Below are positions 13,330-25,782 of a DNA stretch of 64,000 nucleotides, piece by piece; positions within the stretch are counted from its first letter, which is position 1; every line of letters begins with the position of its first letter. The notes beneath the pieces were generated by a model, which was not told the DNA's origin, ran no database searches, and saw nothing but the letters and a program-made list of their open reading frames with translations. The DNA comes from Balaenoptera acutorostrata. Taxonomy: Eukaryota > Chordata > Mammalia > Artiodactyla > Balaenopteridae. The DNA lies in NCBI RefSeq assembly GCF_949987535.1, contig NC_080069.1:45435269-45499268 (forward strand), read 5' to 3'. The translations under genes and the position numbers were made by a program.

Positions 13330-13900
13330 GTGCACCAGTGCCAAACTGAATCTCGGAGACAAAGTTTTGGGTGAAGTAGAAGAGAATAGCTTTATTGCTT
13401 TGCCAGAGAAAGGGAGACACAGCAGGCTCCTGCCCTGAAAAGCTGTCTGTCCCAACCAGGGAGGATTTGATGAGTTTTATAGCAACAGTTCAAGGGTGGG
13501 GTTGCTGACAAGATTAGGGTGTGTGCAGGGCCTGTATTCTTCTAATCTGGTCTCAGGTGGTCTTCTTGATGAGCTTCTCTAGTTCCTTTAATGTAGCCTC
13601 AGGTGGTCTTTCTCTGGTATGAAGAATGTTGACATCTTAAAGAGTTTAAAGGCATTGTTATATGTATCCCTTGAGGTGGAACCAGGACCCTGCCCCAGGG
13701 CTGCAGTATGGTTTCTCGGCTACTCCTCCCTTGTCTTTGCATCCCTTCCCTTCCTGGATTAGCAACTGTTTGAATCTGCCCTTTGGAACTCAGGGAAGTT
13801 CATGGAAGCCAGAGTCTGTTTCCTACAAGAAAACAGGGGACAGAAAGGCTTTTGTGCCCAGGAGCCCCATGGGGTCCTGCTTGGTTTCAGTTTGAGAAAG
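13330..13900 (-). repeat. ERV LTR-like element (minus orientation)
   Basis: On the minus strand the segment shows a TATA-like CTATAAAACTCATC box and, about 100 bp downstream, an AAGCAATAAAGCTATTCTC poly(A)-signal region. That is the promoter-to-polyadenylation layout of a retroviral LTR. No second copy or internal retroviral sequence is present, so it would be a solo LTR. The boundaries and family are not resolved. Confidence 0.5.
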
Positions 13901-15589
13901 ATTATATTTATCTTAATTGTCCAGAGGAGGAAAAAGAGTGAATTTACCCAATGTCCCACAACTGCAGTGCATCAGGGTCAAGATACAAGAGTTTCTCTAA
14001 GTGGTCCCAAAATTTATGGTGCATTTACCTACTCATGTTTGCTCACTAATATATTATTCCTTTAAATATCACCCCAAACACTGGTGGCCTCTCATTTAAA
14101 GGTTCCTTTGGTAGTAATGAAAAGAAGAGACAACCAGTGTCTTAGATAAAGCTTTCATAGGTACTTGCTATGAAAAGAATAGTCACCATATGTCTCTAGT
14201 ATTTTTCTACTTTTTTTTCATCATAATAGTTATTTTCACACAAACCTGGCTAGCTAAAGATAGACCTGTTAGGTAGGCTTTCAAATTGGTTTTGATCCCC
14301 AGAGTCTTGACAGCTGGAGTTTCTCTTCATGAAAATCTTAGCTTTGCTCATAAGACAGAGTTTGAGAAAGCCTGTTATTCAAGAAAATGATAGATTTTCA
14401 TTTATGTTACCTAAGAAAAGAATAAAATCAGGGTGAGAGTGTTAAGCAATGTGCACACATTAAATGTATTCATTATAAAGTGACTACATGTATGCATTTA
14501 TGACTCAGATGGTTTCCTGTTTTAATTTAAATTGACAGAAAAATGTACTGTGTTTCTCTTCCCCATCTTGTTTTATTTCACTTGTAACATGCTAACAAAA
14601 CACATTCTAGCTTAAATCTGATTTTGTTATTCATATCATATAAAATTAGGTGTACAGGTGACCAAGGTTGTTGGTAAATTATAAATCAGTCCTCAAACTG
14701 CATTCTCCTTGTTCGCTGGTCTACCTTCCTGCCTTTAGATTCAGTCTTGCTCTAGTTCTCAGGTCAGAATGGATTGTAGGGAGGAAGTACTATGTTTTGT
14801 GATTTAAAGAGTAATCTTTAGCAAAATCAGATAGAATCAATAGGTAGGATACACCCAGTATAGGTAACTGCAGCAATGACCACAGAAGTTCTTTCATTGT
14901 AGATATTATCCAAAATATTCATTGGAATACAATGAACCCATTCAAAGGAATGTAAAGAAAATGATTGTTTTATTATGTAAAATTTGTTTTGTATGGTTTT
15001 ATTCACATGAACATAAATTTTTCCATGATTTCATGGCTCATTGTTATTCAAGACACAGTGATTCTCCTTAGCCTATTAGGTTGAGTCATAATCCTTGCTC
15101 TGGATGAGGCTGGACCTCCATTTTTCTTGGGCTGCATCCACTGAACTGACCCTTCTTTCCTGAGTCCTGTGAAGTCTGATCACATGTCATTTGCTATTGG
15201 GATATTGTTTCCTCATTTCATGACTTGAATTATGATTTCAGTTAGTCCTTTTATGTAGATTCTCTACATGTTCAAGGTTCACTGTGTGTTCAGCCTTTCG
15301 AGTGATTTGGCTGATCTCCTTAAGCTGTACACAAAGCTGGTGCCTTCTCTGCTGGGTAAGTCAGGAATGTCTTTTGTCAGTCTGCTTGGCTTGGCAGCTT
15401 TCTCTCTATCTGGAGCACCCTGGCCTGCTCCATCAGTATCCTGTGCTCTGCTGTGGCAATAACAATTATAGAGTATTTTCCTCTTGGCAAAAAGAGTTAC
15501 TTTTTAACTAAAAATGGATTCTACCATCAATACTGCCATGACACTTGCTGACAACATCACTTTGGCGGCAATATCTTTTTATCTATGAG
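13901..15589. other. No gene seen
   Basis: Non-coding sequence with short open frames only. The 15268-15511 frames are leucine-, serine- and cysteine-rich and show no family resemblance. Confidence 0.5.
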
Positions 15590-16262
15590 GTTAATTTCTA
15601 TACAGTAAAATATACATATCTTAAGTTCACAGTTTGACAAATGTTGACATCAAGGTATAGAATATTTTTATCCCCTAATATAGGTCCCTCATGCCCTTTT
15701 CTATCAACCCATCCCCTTCCCCAGGCAATTACTATTCTAATTTTATCACGTTGATTAGTGTTGCCTGAGTGTGAACTTCATATAAATAGAATCATACATC
15801 ATACATTATTAATACCTCATATATGCAACATGAATCTTTTGTGCCTGGCTTATTTTGCTCAACGTCATGTTTTTGACATTTATCCATACGTTTACACTCA
15901 TCAATACTTGATTTTTGTTAACAGATGAATGGTCTTCTATTCCATGAATATACTATAATGTATCATCTGTCAGTTCTGCTATTGATAGATCTTTGGACTC
16001 TTTTCAGTTTGGGGCTATTCTGAATAAAATTAGTTTGAAAATTCTTGCACAGGAATATACCTAAAAATGGAATTGCTGAGTTACAGAGCAGGTGTTTCTT
16101 TAACTTAATTAGAAATTGCACCATCAGTATTTTAAGGGCAGTTGCTAATATATTTTATGGCCACTCTGGACAGGCAATAAAATTTCAAACCCCTGTAATA
16201 ACACAAAATCAACAAATTGACTTTTATTTCTAAGTTTTTGAAATTGAATGTTTCACTCATTT
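15590..16262 (-). repeat. Old LINE-1 3' end (L1M type)
   Basis: The plus strand reads as the reverse complement of an ancient L1 3' end: a TGTTGACATCAAGGTATAG block, then the CTATTCCATGAATATACTA and TTTGGGGCTATTCTGAATAA blocks typical of old mammalian L1 3' UTRs. Identity is low and all frames are broken. Confidence 0.65.
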
Positions 16263-16275
16263 ATTTGATAAACTT

Positions 16276-16356
16276 TTAACACATTATTGACTGGGGGATT
16301 TTTGCAGAAACTAACGCCTGTGGCCGTAATACGTCTCCGGTCAAAAATGTGTTGAT
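16276..16356. repeat. Short TTAA-flanked inverted-repeat element (MITE-like)
   Basis: AACACATTATTGACTGG at 16278-16294 is an inverted repeat of CCGGTCAAAAATGTGTT at 16337-16353, matching at 15 of 17 positions. A TTAA lies at the left edge (16276-16279) and a TTGA at the right edge. Termini next to TTAA are typical of piggyBac-type elements and their non-autonomous derivatives. The interior is CpG-containing and too short to encode anything. The family name is not established. Confidence 0.5.
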
Positions 16357-18329
16357 TGAGAAAGAAAAGCAGGATTGTCATATGCGTAACCCTAGAAACT
16401 CAGGTTGCCTCGTAACAGATGGACCACAAGCAAGGATGCTTTTCTTAATGGGAGGAATTGCACCCAAGCTTACCTTCAGATGGGTATAACTCCCTTCCTC
16501 TCTCTAGCATATGCGTTCTCAATTGTGGTGACATCACCCCTAAGGGGGAGTAAATTGGTTCTTGAGAGGCTGGGTGGTGAAAAAAACTTATCCTTTTAAA
16601 GTATACAGCAGAGATATGCATACAGAACATAGAATTATATCTGTGGTATTTCTATATATTATATACAGGTATCTATAAAAGGCTCCCTATAGGGGGCAAT
16701 AATGGAAAAAAATGGTTCAGGAATATTGATTTAGTAGCTTAAATACGATTTCTCAGACAACTCCTTGCACTGGTATTTATATTTAGATTCTCTAGTGCCT
16801 AGGTTCTTTCCTTTTATACCTCACTTCCAAGGCTATTCACAAACTTGCACTATAAGAAGGTATATAACAGAGGACAGGGACCTTCCCTGGAGCACCATTG
16901 CATGCTGTCACCTCCAGCCTCATCTAGTTCTCACCTGGTTTCTCTGTGTCATGATGAGAGAACTTTGATGAAATATATGTCCATATTTGATAACCTGGGG
17001 GTTTATATGTTTTCCCTACAAAGGGTGGTCTTAACCAGTGCCATGAGACCTGGTGTTATTAGCCTTTACTCACCTTGTCAAAATGTCTAAGTTGTATTCT
17101 ATCTTGTATTCCACGTAAAACAATCCATACTAATTTGCTTGTTTGTAAAAATCTTCTTTGCCAAGAACCTGTTGAGAAATCCAGTCTTGTTCTTGTCAAT
17201 TCTTTCCCTAAAACTAGTAGTCTGACCCCTGATCCCAAGTCCAGTGCTTCTGGTCATGGTTCTTCTTGAGCATACCTGAAGAGACCTTCTATTTTGCTGT
17301 CTGGGCATCCAGGCCTTTCCTGCTTTGCTCTGCTGACTTAGAATATTGAGATTCTTTGATACTTCATGTCATTCCCCATTTTCAAATATTTACCTTAAGA
17401 AAGAACAGAGATTTCTATGCCTTTTACAACAAGCCATGCCAACACAAATTGACTTCCTTTGACACCAAATATGTAAGTCTAGCACCATGTCCCCATTTTC
17501 TCCAGCCTACTCTGTCTTGCTGCAAATACACTGAAATGTCTAGTAGTCAATTCCTCAATTCTGACAAGAGTAATTCTATATAAATGGAAGAAGCTGATTT
17601 AATCCCTCTCTATCTTATCTGTGGCAGATAACCTGGTTGAGAAATTTGCTCTGGTACCTTTCCATGGGTTTATCAAGAAAGAATGACAGGTATTCTTTGC
17701 CTTTTTCCCTAGGGACTCTTTTTCCCTTATTCTTATTGAATAGATAATAGGCTTAGGGAAATAAATGCTGGACTGTGAGACTGGTTGAATTCTAGGTTTT
17801 GAAAAAAAAGAGAGACGTGACTCTGAGAACATATCTATTCCCTAAATCTTGTAAATTGGGTGCTTTGAGGTTTGAAACAAACCTGCACTCCCCACTTCCA
17901 CTCTGACCCAGAGGTGGTAGGAGCATTTAAAGGAATATTTGGATTATTGGAGACTGAAATTTAAGTTGTAGAACCTTGGGAATCACAACAATGAAAAAGC
18001 TGGGATTTGCCCAGAGCATCAGCACTGTAATGACTTTGAATGATCCATGCAGCCTCAGACAATGAACATCTTTGTGGAGACCATGACATAGAGCTCTGTG
18101 GTCTTTTTTCAAGCTTTCCAAAGTTATTAAGTATGGAATCCTGCGTGACTCTACGGAAGGGAAAGGGTCTCCTGCAAAATGACTGACTGAATTTCTCATT
18201 AAACATTCAAGGAGAGGACAGAGGTAAGGAAGTCCAAAGCCAAGTTGAACTCGATTTGGAACATGGGGAGAAGAGAGTTCATGCACTCAAGTGTTGAGAA
18301 TCAAATTTATACTTATTTTACATTTAACA
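16357..18329. other. No gene seen
   Basis: Unique-looking non-coding sequence. The longest frame is the 119-codon minus-strand one at 17927-18286. It has no recognisable domain, overlaps a second frame on the same strand and sits in no exon-like context. Confidence 0.5.
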
Positions 18330-18598
18330 GTACTGCCTCTGTTAGATTTTGGCCATACGCTTTTAAATAGACCATCCATCTCAAATTTGTATCACTTTAT
18401 CTTTTTTATTTTTCTTCATGGCATTTAATACTATCTGATGTAATAGTATGTTTGTTTACTGCTTTTCTCTCTACTAGTTTTAAGCTCCATAAAGGATGAA
18501 GCTTTGTCTTTCTTATTCGCTGCTCTATACCCCATACTTGAAATATGCCTGGCATATAGTAGGCACTCAATAAATATTTAATGATTGAATGAGTAGTA
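18330..18598 (+). repeat. LINE-2 3' end fossil
   Basis: It ends with the classic L2 3' block 'GGCATATAGTAGGCACTCAA' followed by TAAATATTTAATGATTGAATGAG. Upstream pyrimidine-rich L2-like text is consistent. It is 5' truncated. Confidence 0.8.
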
Positions 18599-19369
18599 TT
18601 CAGAAGTTCTCATGGTAAGTAGGAAGAGATAGTGAAGAAGTCAAAATATTTAATCTTAAAATATTGACAAGATGCAGCTCTCTATGAAATAAAAAGGATA
18701 TCCTGGATTTCTTAAAAATAGTGCTATATCATCATTTTGTATTTTGCTTTAATATTCTCTTCAGTTTATTTAATACCTTTGATTCCCTTTTATGGCTTAT
18801 TTTTGTTCAGAAGATGATCCCCTTGGAGTGTATCAGCAATTGGGGAGGTGTATGATTTTATTAGCTTACTTTATTTCTTTGACAATCTTAGACTTCCAGT
18901 CAGTCTGAGTGATCTTATGTCCCTCTTTGCATATTGCTAATATACCTTGCTATTTTTTAATATAGCTTAAAATGCATATTTTATATTCTCCCTGTTTCTG
19001 ATTTTCCAGAGTAATAATAGATCATTTTTATATGGTAGATGTTTAATATTCTTTACCTCTATAGTCTATGTGGTGTATTTACATTGATATCAGCATGGAA
19101 TTTTTAAGGTACTTTGAAGCATAGAATTCATGTTAAAGGGATTAAGACAACTCTCTTTGTTTATCTAGAGTCAAAAAATAAATGTGAGGTGGGGGAAAAA
19201 TTGTGAGAATTTAAGAGAAGGAGAGTCCAACCTATCTGGAGCCAAATTCCAACATATTCTTACCAGCAGTGCATACAGTCTGAAGAAAAGAGAAAATTAT
19301 TGAGCTATAGGACTTTTCTTTACCATGAAATCTCACCAGGTCACATGTCTCTCCAATAGGATACATTTT
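18599..19369. other. No gene seen
   Basis: AT-rich unique-looking sequence without a coding or repeat signal that I can name. Confidence 0.5.
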
Positions 19370-19830
19370 CCTTTATTAGTTATCTAGTGCTTAATAACAA
19401 ATCTTCCAAGTATGAATGTCTTAATCCAACTATAATAATTTGATATCTTTCACGGTTTCTCTGGATCAGGAATTTGAAGGATTTGGCTGGGAATTTTTGG
19501 CTCAGTGTCTCTCCTGAGGTTGCATGCAGCCAGATACGGGCGGGGCTGCAGCCACCTGAAAGTTTCATTAGAGCTGAAGGATCCACTTTTAGGTGATTCT
19601 GTTATAAAGCTGGCATATTGGTACTGGGTATAATGAAGAGGCTTTACTTTTCACATGGGCCTCGCTATGGGGCTGCTTGAATATCCTGACATCATGATGG
19701 GTTTTCTGCAGAGTTGAGCAATCCAAGAAAACCAAAGCAGAAATTGCAATGCCTTTTATGGCCTAGCCTTGGAAATCACACTCTACCATGTTTCTTGGCC
19801 AGTCCAGATTCAATATGGAAAGAAACTAGG
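19370..19830. repeat. Mammalian interspersed repeat, class unresolved
   Basis: The string CTGGATCAGGAATTTGAAGG ... CTCAGTGTCTCTCCTGAGGT ... GGGCTGCAGCCACCTGAAAG ... GGGCTGCTTGAATATCCTGA is a familiar dispersed mammalian repeat pattern. I cannot assign it to a family or class from memory with certainty. Confidence 0.45.
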
Positions 19831-20249
19831 TAAAACTATGAATACAAGGAGACAGTAAGTATTGGAGTCCATCTTGTGGGCTGACTTCTACAACTTTCAT
19901 ACTTAAAACTGTCTCTAGGCAGAATTAGAAAGAGAGAAAGCAGAAACTTATTTCCCCAGTTGTGAATGTCTGCTTTATCAGTCTCTCTTAATAGTATTTT
20001 TCTGCTCTCTGAACTGCTAATCAAAATCAACAACATCCAGCCCTATGGTACCTTAGGGAGAATTCAAATGATATTCAAGTAGATATGAAGGAGACCTAAA
20101 TAGAATACACTCAAAGTACTTTTTTCTTTTCTTTCTTTCTTCCTTTTTTTAATTTAATTTTATTTCTTTTTCAAATATTAAGCTTGGTAAAATTGACCTG
20201 TTCTCATTTAATATTAGAAAGGAGAAAAAAATGACAGAGCAATAATTGT

Positions 20250-21055
20250 ACCACATTTGCTTAGTCCATTTTCTCTTCTCTCCTAAACTGTCATTTTCTG
20301 GCTTCACTCTCCTCAAATCTCTAAGCCTCCTCTCCTCTCACTGTCAGATGATGACCTTGCCTCTTAACTCCTTAGCAGTTAGACCCACTTTTAAATTAAC
20401 TTTCCTACACATGCGTTGTGTACTCTCCCTCACTTCTATCATTAGGAAAAAATTGTCTGTGCTTTTAGCTGCTGTCAGCCCTTCGCCTCATGTACTAGAA
20501 TGCATCATCTCTTAATCATGGAAACTTCTCCAGCAACTGGTTTCTTTCTTTCCTCCATTTCCAAGTTTTTCTTTTTGGGGGTTGTTCCTATCAGCTTAAG
20601 AGCATGCCATTAATTTTCCCATTTTATTATTTCTTTTTACTTGACCTCACATTCATCTCCAAATGTTGCCCATTTTTCTCTAACCTTTTAAGAAAGCTCC
20701 TCAAAAGAGTTATGTATACTTGCAATATCCAATTCCTCCTCTCCCATTCTCTCTTGAAGCAACTTCTTTTAAGCTTTTTATTCTCATGGTTCCACTGAAA
20801 CAGCTCTTGTTAAAGGCCAGTAATAACCATCATATTGCTGTGTTTAAAGGTCAGTTCTAAGTCCTCTTTTTACATGACTTATCAGTAACATTTGACACAA
20901 CCAATCACATCCTCCTGCTTAAAATATTTTCTCCCTTTGGCTCCCAGGCACACAGTATACTCTCGCATTTTCTACCTGTAACAATGGCTGCTTGTCTTCA
21001 GCTTGTGTTGTTCCTTCTTGCTCACCTATCTGATCTCTTCACAACAATATATAAC
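20250..21055 (+). repeat. LINE-2 ORF-region fossil
   Basis: The run TTTGACACAACCAATCACATC followed by CTCCTGCTTAAAATATTTTC and CCTTTGGCTCCCAGGCACAC matches the L2 reverse-transcriptase region ('FDTTNHILLL' in translation). It is preceded by pyrimidine-rich L2-like text. Frames are broken throughout. Confidence 0.65.
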
Positions 21056-22659
21056 AGAAACAATTACAGAGCCTCAAGAGTTTATAGAATTGATGTCTCT
21101 ACAGAAAAAAAATCTTGAAAATTAGTATCATTTAATTGGAGAATTTGACATGCTCTCATTTCATGACACTCAAAGGAAAAAAAAAAGGGAATCCAAAATA
21201 TATGGATAACACAATTATAATGCTCAAATAATACAGACCTGTTAAAAACAAGCCCTGGCTGATTGTTACTCAGGAGGACCTCCCTGCTCCCTTGCTGGGA
21301 ATTAGAACTGAGTGAGTTGCCACACCCACTCTCTAAAACAGCCTTCTTTCTACTATGTATGGGATTGTTCATGGTGCTTACATACAGTTTTACTCAGAGA
21401 CTTAGGATCTTGTGGCTTTGTTTACATTATTTTGTTTTTATTGTTTGTTTTTCTCTGTTAGAAGAAAATAACAGAGAACTCAGGAAGGATTCCATTACCT
21501 CTAAGGAGAAGAGCAGCCATTTCAGCAGCCACTAGTCTGTAAAGGTTTTCCCATCTGCCTACAACACTGGATATGTACTATGGGTGTAGAAAACCAATGG
21601 AGAAAGAGATTAACAGTATGAGTAGGATCTAGCATTTTAGGTGGAATTACTGGACATCTGTGGGTTAGGACAGAAAAACAAACTCATTACCAAAGTTTTG
21701 CATACCAGTGGTTCTGGTTATAGGTAAGATGTGTGGAAATTTAAGTTTGAGGTTTCCAAGAAATTCTGGTTGTCAATAAATAGTATATACACTTTAATGT
21801 TTAGAATATATTTACTAATTAATGTTAATTCTAAGTTAGACTATGCCAATAGTAAAGAGTTGAGAAAGATTAGAAAGAAAGATAAGAATATTCTGTATAG
21901 GGAATGTGAGTATAAAAGTAAAACACTTGATCAAATAAAAATACAAGAGTTTTATAGTAGACTCATAAAGACTTGCCTTAGCAAGAATGATAAGTGACTA
22001 TCAGCTAGTTATTTACTTTACAGCCCTCAATTAGGTTTCGTTGTTATTTAAAAGATGACTAAGTACCAGTATTATATTATTAGATGAGAAACCGTAATAA
22101 CAGTTCTTATGAAAAACACCTACCATTTTGCATGTAGAATGTCCATTATCTTTAGCAATGCAAATCCTCTGTGACATTTGAATTAAGTATTTGCATTATA
22201 GTATACTTGCTTTTTCTTCACTTTTATCCCTAATTCATAATTATGAGCATTTTGCTTAGAACAGGATTAGGATCATTGTTATTAGGAAAACATTCTTTCC
22301 TATTTAGAGTTAATGAATTCACTAGAGATTTTTGCCCTCATGATGATTACTTGATTAGGTACACCTGGAAAATCATTAAAGGAAAGAGCTGGAAAAAGAG
22401 GGATTCTTTTTCTTTTTGCTGTTCAGACATGTGCAGGCATGTCTGAGGATACTAGGGACACTCAGGCTATAGAAATCAAGCTATTTATTTAAAACATGAA
22501 TCCGTGACACTCACTGACACCTGTGTTCCCACAGCTGAGATCAGAATCCTACTGCATTTAAACTGAGCAGAAGCTGGGGCTAAAATAATAAGAGAATAGT
22601 TTTATTTAATAATTTAAATTGCTGATTTTAGTGATAACCACCTGTTCAGATTTTCTTAT
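21056..22659. other. No gene seen; left flank of the NUMT
   Basis: AT-rich. I checked it for continuation of mitochondrial sequence (ND5, tRNA-His/Ser/Leu) and found none that I could align. The NUMT edge is placed at about 22.66 kb with some uncertainty. Confidence 0.5.
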
Positions 22660-22689
22660 CCATAGAATGAAGAATGGTATGGGAAATTT

Positions 22690-23690
22690 GATCCTTCTAT
22701 AGTAATATCATTGAGAATTTTCTTTGTAAGTGGGTACAGGCAGCATAATCAATTGGAGTGTTGTTGAGATGAGGGGTGGCTAGTATGTATATCTTCTAAT
22801 TTTAGTGATTAATTAAAGCCTAGAAAGATAGGAATTCAAAAGAAATGTTTTCCAAAAGAAATTGGATAAAATAAGCTAATTAACACATTTTAATTTAATT
22901 AATCAATATTTAAATAATTTATTACATCTCTCTTAGTAGAAGACATTTTCTCAGGCATAGTAAGGCAGAGTGTTATTAAAAAATTATACAGGCCCTGTCT
23001 CTATACTCTCATTCTGTAATTGTGGTAATTTATGCTTTGATATGTACTTTTGGTAGTCAAAAATATAATCTCTATAAGGGTATTTTTTAATATAAATGTC
23101 ATTATGCATGCTAGTCATAGTAATTTATTAGATCACCTTTGGGGATTAGTTGGGAGTACAGCATTATATTACAAGTAAATTTAGTGAGTCTATGGTGTTG
23201 GATGTAAATCAGTGCTACTAAAAGTGAAAGGAATCCTATTATATAGAGAATGAAAAGTGGAATTCTATATTTATTTGTTTGGTCTTATTTCTCAATTAAA
23301 TGACAATAATAAGTGTTGGAATTACTATTGCTTCAAATAATATGTAGAACAGGATAATATTTGTGTTAGTAAATGTTTGATTAAAATTCTTTGAACTAAA
23401 CTAAATAAATGTAGCATTATTTTGGGATTTCAGTTACTTTTGATTAGGTGAAATTGGCTAGCAATTAATATTAATGGTGGTAACTAGCTTATACCTACTG
23501 TCAAGGGTGTGGATAGTGAGTTGAAAAATAGTTCAATAAGATATTAAACTTATTTATTTATGCAATAAATTTATTAAATAACGAGGCTTTAGGAGATAGC
23601 TAATTCAGATTTTGTTTTGAGGCATCATACTTAAGGTAGGAAAGCAATTTTTAAAGTTGAAATGTATTGAGAATTTTGATGTAAAAAACT
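22690..23690 (-). pseudogene. MT-ND4: Mitochondrial ND4 fragment in NUMT
   Basis: On the minus strand the text follows mammalian ND4 (NADH dehydrogenase subunit 4). It includes the block around 23,480-23,520 for an SDSLSTPLL-like segment, 23,200-23,330 for 'FEAxxVPTLI' and 'GSLPLLVALIYIQ'-like segments, and about 23,105 for the 'LACMMxF' segment. A middle part near 22.88-22.97 kb is hard to align and may be deleted. The extreme C-terminal region is recognisable near 22.7-22.85 kb (FTRENxLM-like). Multiple indels and stops; not functional. Confidence 0.85.
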
Positions 23691-23699
23691 GTACATAAT

Positions 23700-23975
23700 A
23701 CCAACTACTCTTACAAGAAGTGTTAAGCCTATAGCAGCTTTCTGGGGTGCAAATATAAAATGTAGTCCTTGATGTTAGGTTAACATTTACTTTTCAAAAA
23801 GCATTATAATAAACAAACATAATATTATGCCCATTAAACATTGTAGCGAAGTTATATGGGATAAATTAAAAGACTTAGAAGAACTATTATAAATGCTAGT
23901 GAGAAGTTTATATTGATAGAGTTATTAGGTAATTGTTATAACCCATAATCTAAGGTGTCAAAATTATTTGTTTTA
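23700..23975 (-). pseudogene. MT-ND4L: Mitochondrial ND4L fragment in NUMT
   Basis: The minus-strand sequence aligns by eye with ND4L, including the 'SSLxCLxGMMLCLF'-like segment near 23,830-23,860 and the 'EAAMGLTLLVRV'-like end near 23,715-23,740. Its position between ND3 and ND4 is correct for vertebrate mtDNA. Confidence 0.75.
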
Positions 23976-24109
23976 TTGTTAAACTACATAATTTTACTCT
24001 TATAAATCTTTTTTGATTAATTTGTAGGCTGAGTCTGTGACTCATAGTATAAGAATAGCATTTATTTATTTATCTATTTATTTACCATTTTATTTATTTA
24101 CTTCATCTA

Positions 24110-24345
24110 TAGGTTGATATCCTAAAAAGTCCAAGGTAGTGTTAGTAAAAATAAAATATGGGGTCAAACAGTAAAAATTTGATTGAGACTAGGAAACATT
24201 TTGTTGTAAATTGTAAGAGGGACAGTTCTAGATTTTCAAATACAAATTCATATGGATTTGATTTTTCTGTATATTGGTAGTAATTGTGGTAACCAGAATG
24301 TGAAATTACCAATATAGATGCTAATATTGTTAAATAGTCTTGAGT
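24110..24345 (-). pseudogene. MT-ND3: Mitochondrial ND3 fragment in NUMT, with A/T-rich expansion
   Basis: The minus strand at 24,225-24,265 reads like the conserved ND3 'EKSNPYEFxFE' segment, in the right place between COX3 and ND4L. The distal part runs into a TTTA-type simple repeat (about 24,058-24,102) that has no mitochondrial counterpart and probably grew after insertion. Confidence 0.75.
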
Positions 24346-24369
24346 TGGTACTAATTAGTACAACAAAAA

Positions 24370-25096
24370 TAGGATCAGTATCAGTACACTGTTATACAAA
24401 GAAATAGATGATAATTAAAAGGGTCAGCTTTAGGGTCAGTTTCAAAAGTGAAGTGAACAGATGTAAAGTAAAAATTTATTTGCCATATACAACATATGAT
24501 TGGGGAATGTTTTACCATTTCCGTGAAATCCATTTTTCAGAAGTAATACTGAGTCATAGATGCATTCATAATTAGTGTATGATGTTTCATAATAGGTCAA
24601 ATATAAACATCTAGATGATAAATAGTGTTTGTAGTATTTGTTTTCTGTGTATTTCCTTTAGACCATGGGGCTCCGGTGATGGATACTACAGCAGCTGGAA
24701 AGGGAAAAATGTTAAGAAATGATACTTCTAATGAATTTAGCAGTTTAGTAGTTTAATTCATGCTAATGATTAGCCTCTGTCAAATTTTGGCAGAAGGGCT
24801 GCACTTGAGTGACTGAAAGCTCAAAAATATCCTGCAATAAAATATTTCTAATACATTAAAGAGAATTATTTCATATTAAAGTTCTTTTTGTACAACTGAT
24901 GTATGGAGATCTTGGAAAGTATCTTCTTAGACACTATCCCTTCATTAATAACATACTGTTAGTGCATTGTTTAATAGTCTGATTATTAATAGAGTTAATG
25001 ATTTAAGATGGAATCTTTAACAGTGCAGATAAGGCCCCCTTTAGTGGACAGGAACTTAACTTTATTACACAGTAAGCATTATGTGTGGCAAGTCAT
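24370..25096 (-). pseudogene. MT-CO3: Mitochondrial COX3 copy in NUMT (nearly full length)
   Basis: The start codon corresponds to 25096-25094. The first codons read MTCHTxCLLC, in line with MTHQTHAYHM of mammalian COX3. The 'RRYFPRSPYISCTKxL' region near 24,890-24,945 and the 'HSSAALLPKFDRG' region near 24,790-24,820 follow in order. The end near 24,370 keeps the YxDTD-type tail. It is about 727 nt against roughly 784 nt in mtDNA, with internal indels and stops. Confidence 0.88.
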
Positions 25097-25221
25097 TAGG
25101 TATTTTCTGTAATTATAAGCTTCCTAGAGGGGTGAAGATGTGATTGAATTAGGACAACTGTAAACTCTAAAATTGTAAGAAGTATTCGAATAATAAACAT
25201 GATTGAGGCTACTGATAGGAA
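25097..25221 (-). pseudogene. MT-ATP6: ATP6 C-terminal remnant in NUMT
   Basis: Only the last roughly 40 codons of ATP6 are recognisable (an 'IxMFIIRILLTILEFTVVLIQ'-like stretch) and they run directly into COX3. On its other side it abuts the COX2 stop codon at about 25222-25224. tRNA-Lys, ATP8 and most of ATP6 are therefore deleted. Confidence 0.85.
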
Positions 25222-25782
25222 TTTACATTATTGATGTGGATCAACTTTCAAAGTATTCTAAACGTACTGTCTCAAGCACAGTGTCTATGAAGTTATGGTT
25301 TTAACCACAAAATTTCAGATCCATAAATTTTTTTTGTTTTTAATAAAGACCGCTTCTAGTAGATGTTAATGCTTCTCACTTTACTTGTCCTGGAAAAGCA
25401 ACTGTTTTTAAACCTAAAGAAAGAATAGCTCATGGATGGACCATACTTTCTGATGAGGCTAATGTTTAGATTGGCAGTTCTATGAGGATTACTACATGAC
25501 TATCAGTTTCTAGGAAATAAAATTCTCTGAGTTATAAGTCTGAATCAAAGTTAAGACCTTCATAGTCTTTATAATCATAAATTCCATTCATTGGCATCCT
25601 TTTGTTTCTATGGTTAGGAATGGGCTATTGTTTTTTCCCAATAATTAAATAATACATAATAATGAAAGAACAATAAGAATGAAGATAATCAAAGGTAAGA
25701 TGGCTTATACTGTTTCTAATTCTTAAGCACCTGTTGTGCTTTTGTGAGTTAATATTAAAATTAATATTAGATGCATAATATA
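25222..25782 (-). pseudogene. MT-CO2: Mitochondrial COX2, C-terminal part, in NUMT
   Basis: The minus strand shows the COX2 'GHQW' copper-domain approach near 25,590-25,600, 'YKDYEGLNFDSDL' near 25,540-25,580, 'LETDSHVVILIELPI' near 25,480-25,515 and 'SLGLKTVAFPGQ' near 25,390-25,430. The gene ends with a TAA equivalent at 25222-25224. The N-terminal part lies beyond the retrovirus at 31604-31709. The two parts total about 667 nt against 684 nt in mtDNA. Frames are broken by several small indels. Confidence 0.92.

Larger units (their letters stand above)
22660..25782 (-). pseudogene. NUMT, left block (ND4 to most of COX2)
   Basis: A nuclear copy of mitochondrial DNA on the minus strand. Reading that strand from 25782 leftward gives COX2 (residue about 37 onward), ATP6 end, COX3, ND3, ND4L and ND4, which is standard vertebrate mitochondrial order. 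Every gene is disrupted by stops and indels and uses the mitochondrial code (TGA for Trp). The block continues in register with the right block (31604-35280) across the retroviral insertion. tRNA-Lys, ATP8 and most of ATP6 are missing. The left edge is approximate. Confidence 0.93.

Noticed and set aside
17927..18286. 119-codon minus-strand frame as a gene
   Set aside because: No motif, no splice or poly(A) context and an overlapping alternative frame on the same strand. A chance frame is more likely.
21056..22659. Extension of the NUMT leftward into ND5
   Set aside because: I compared both strands by eye with ND5, tRNA-His, tRNA-Ser(AGY) and tRNA-Leu(CUN) patterns and found no alignable block beyond the ND4 end.
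24058..24102. TTTA-rich array as a CRISPR-like or regulatory repeat
   Set aside because: It is a low-complexity tetranucleotide expansion in a decayed NUMT, with no spacers and no equal repeat units.
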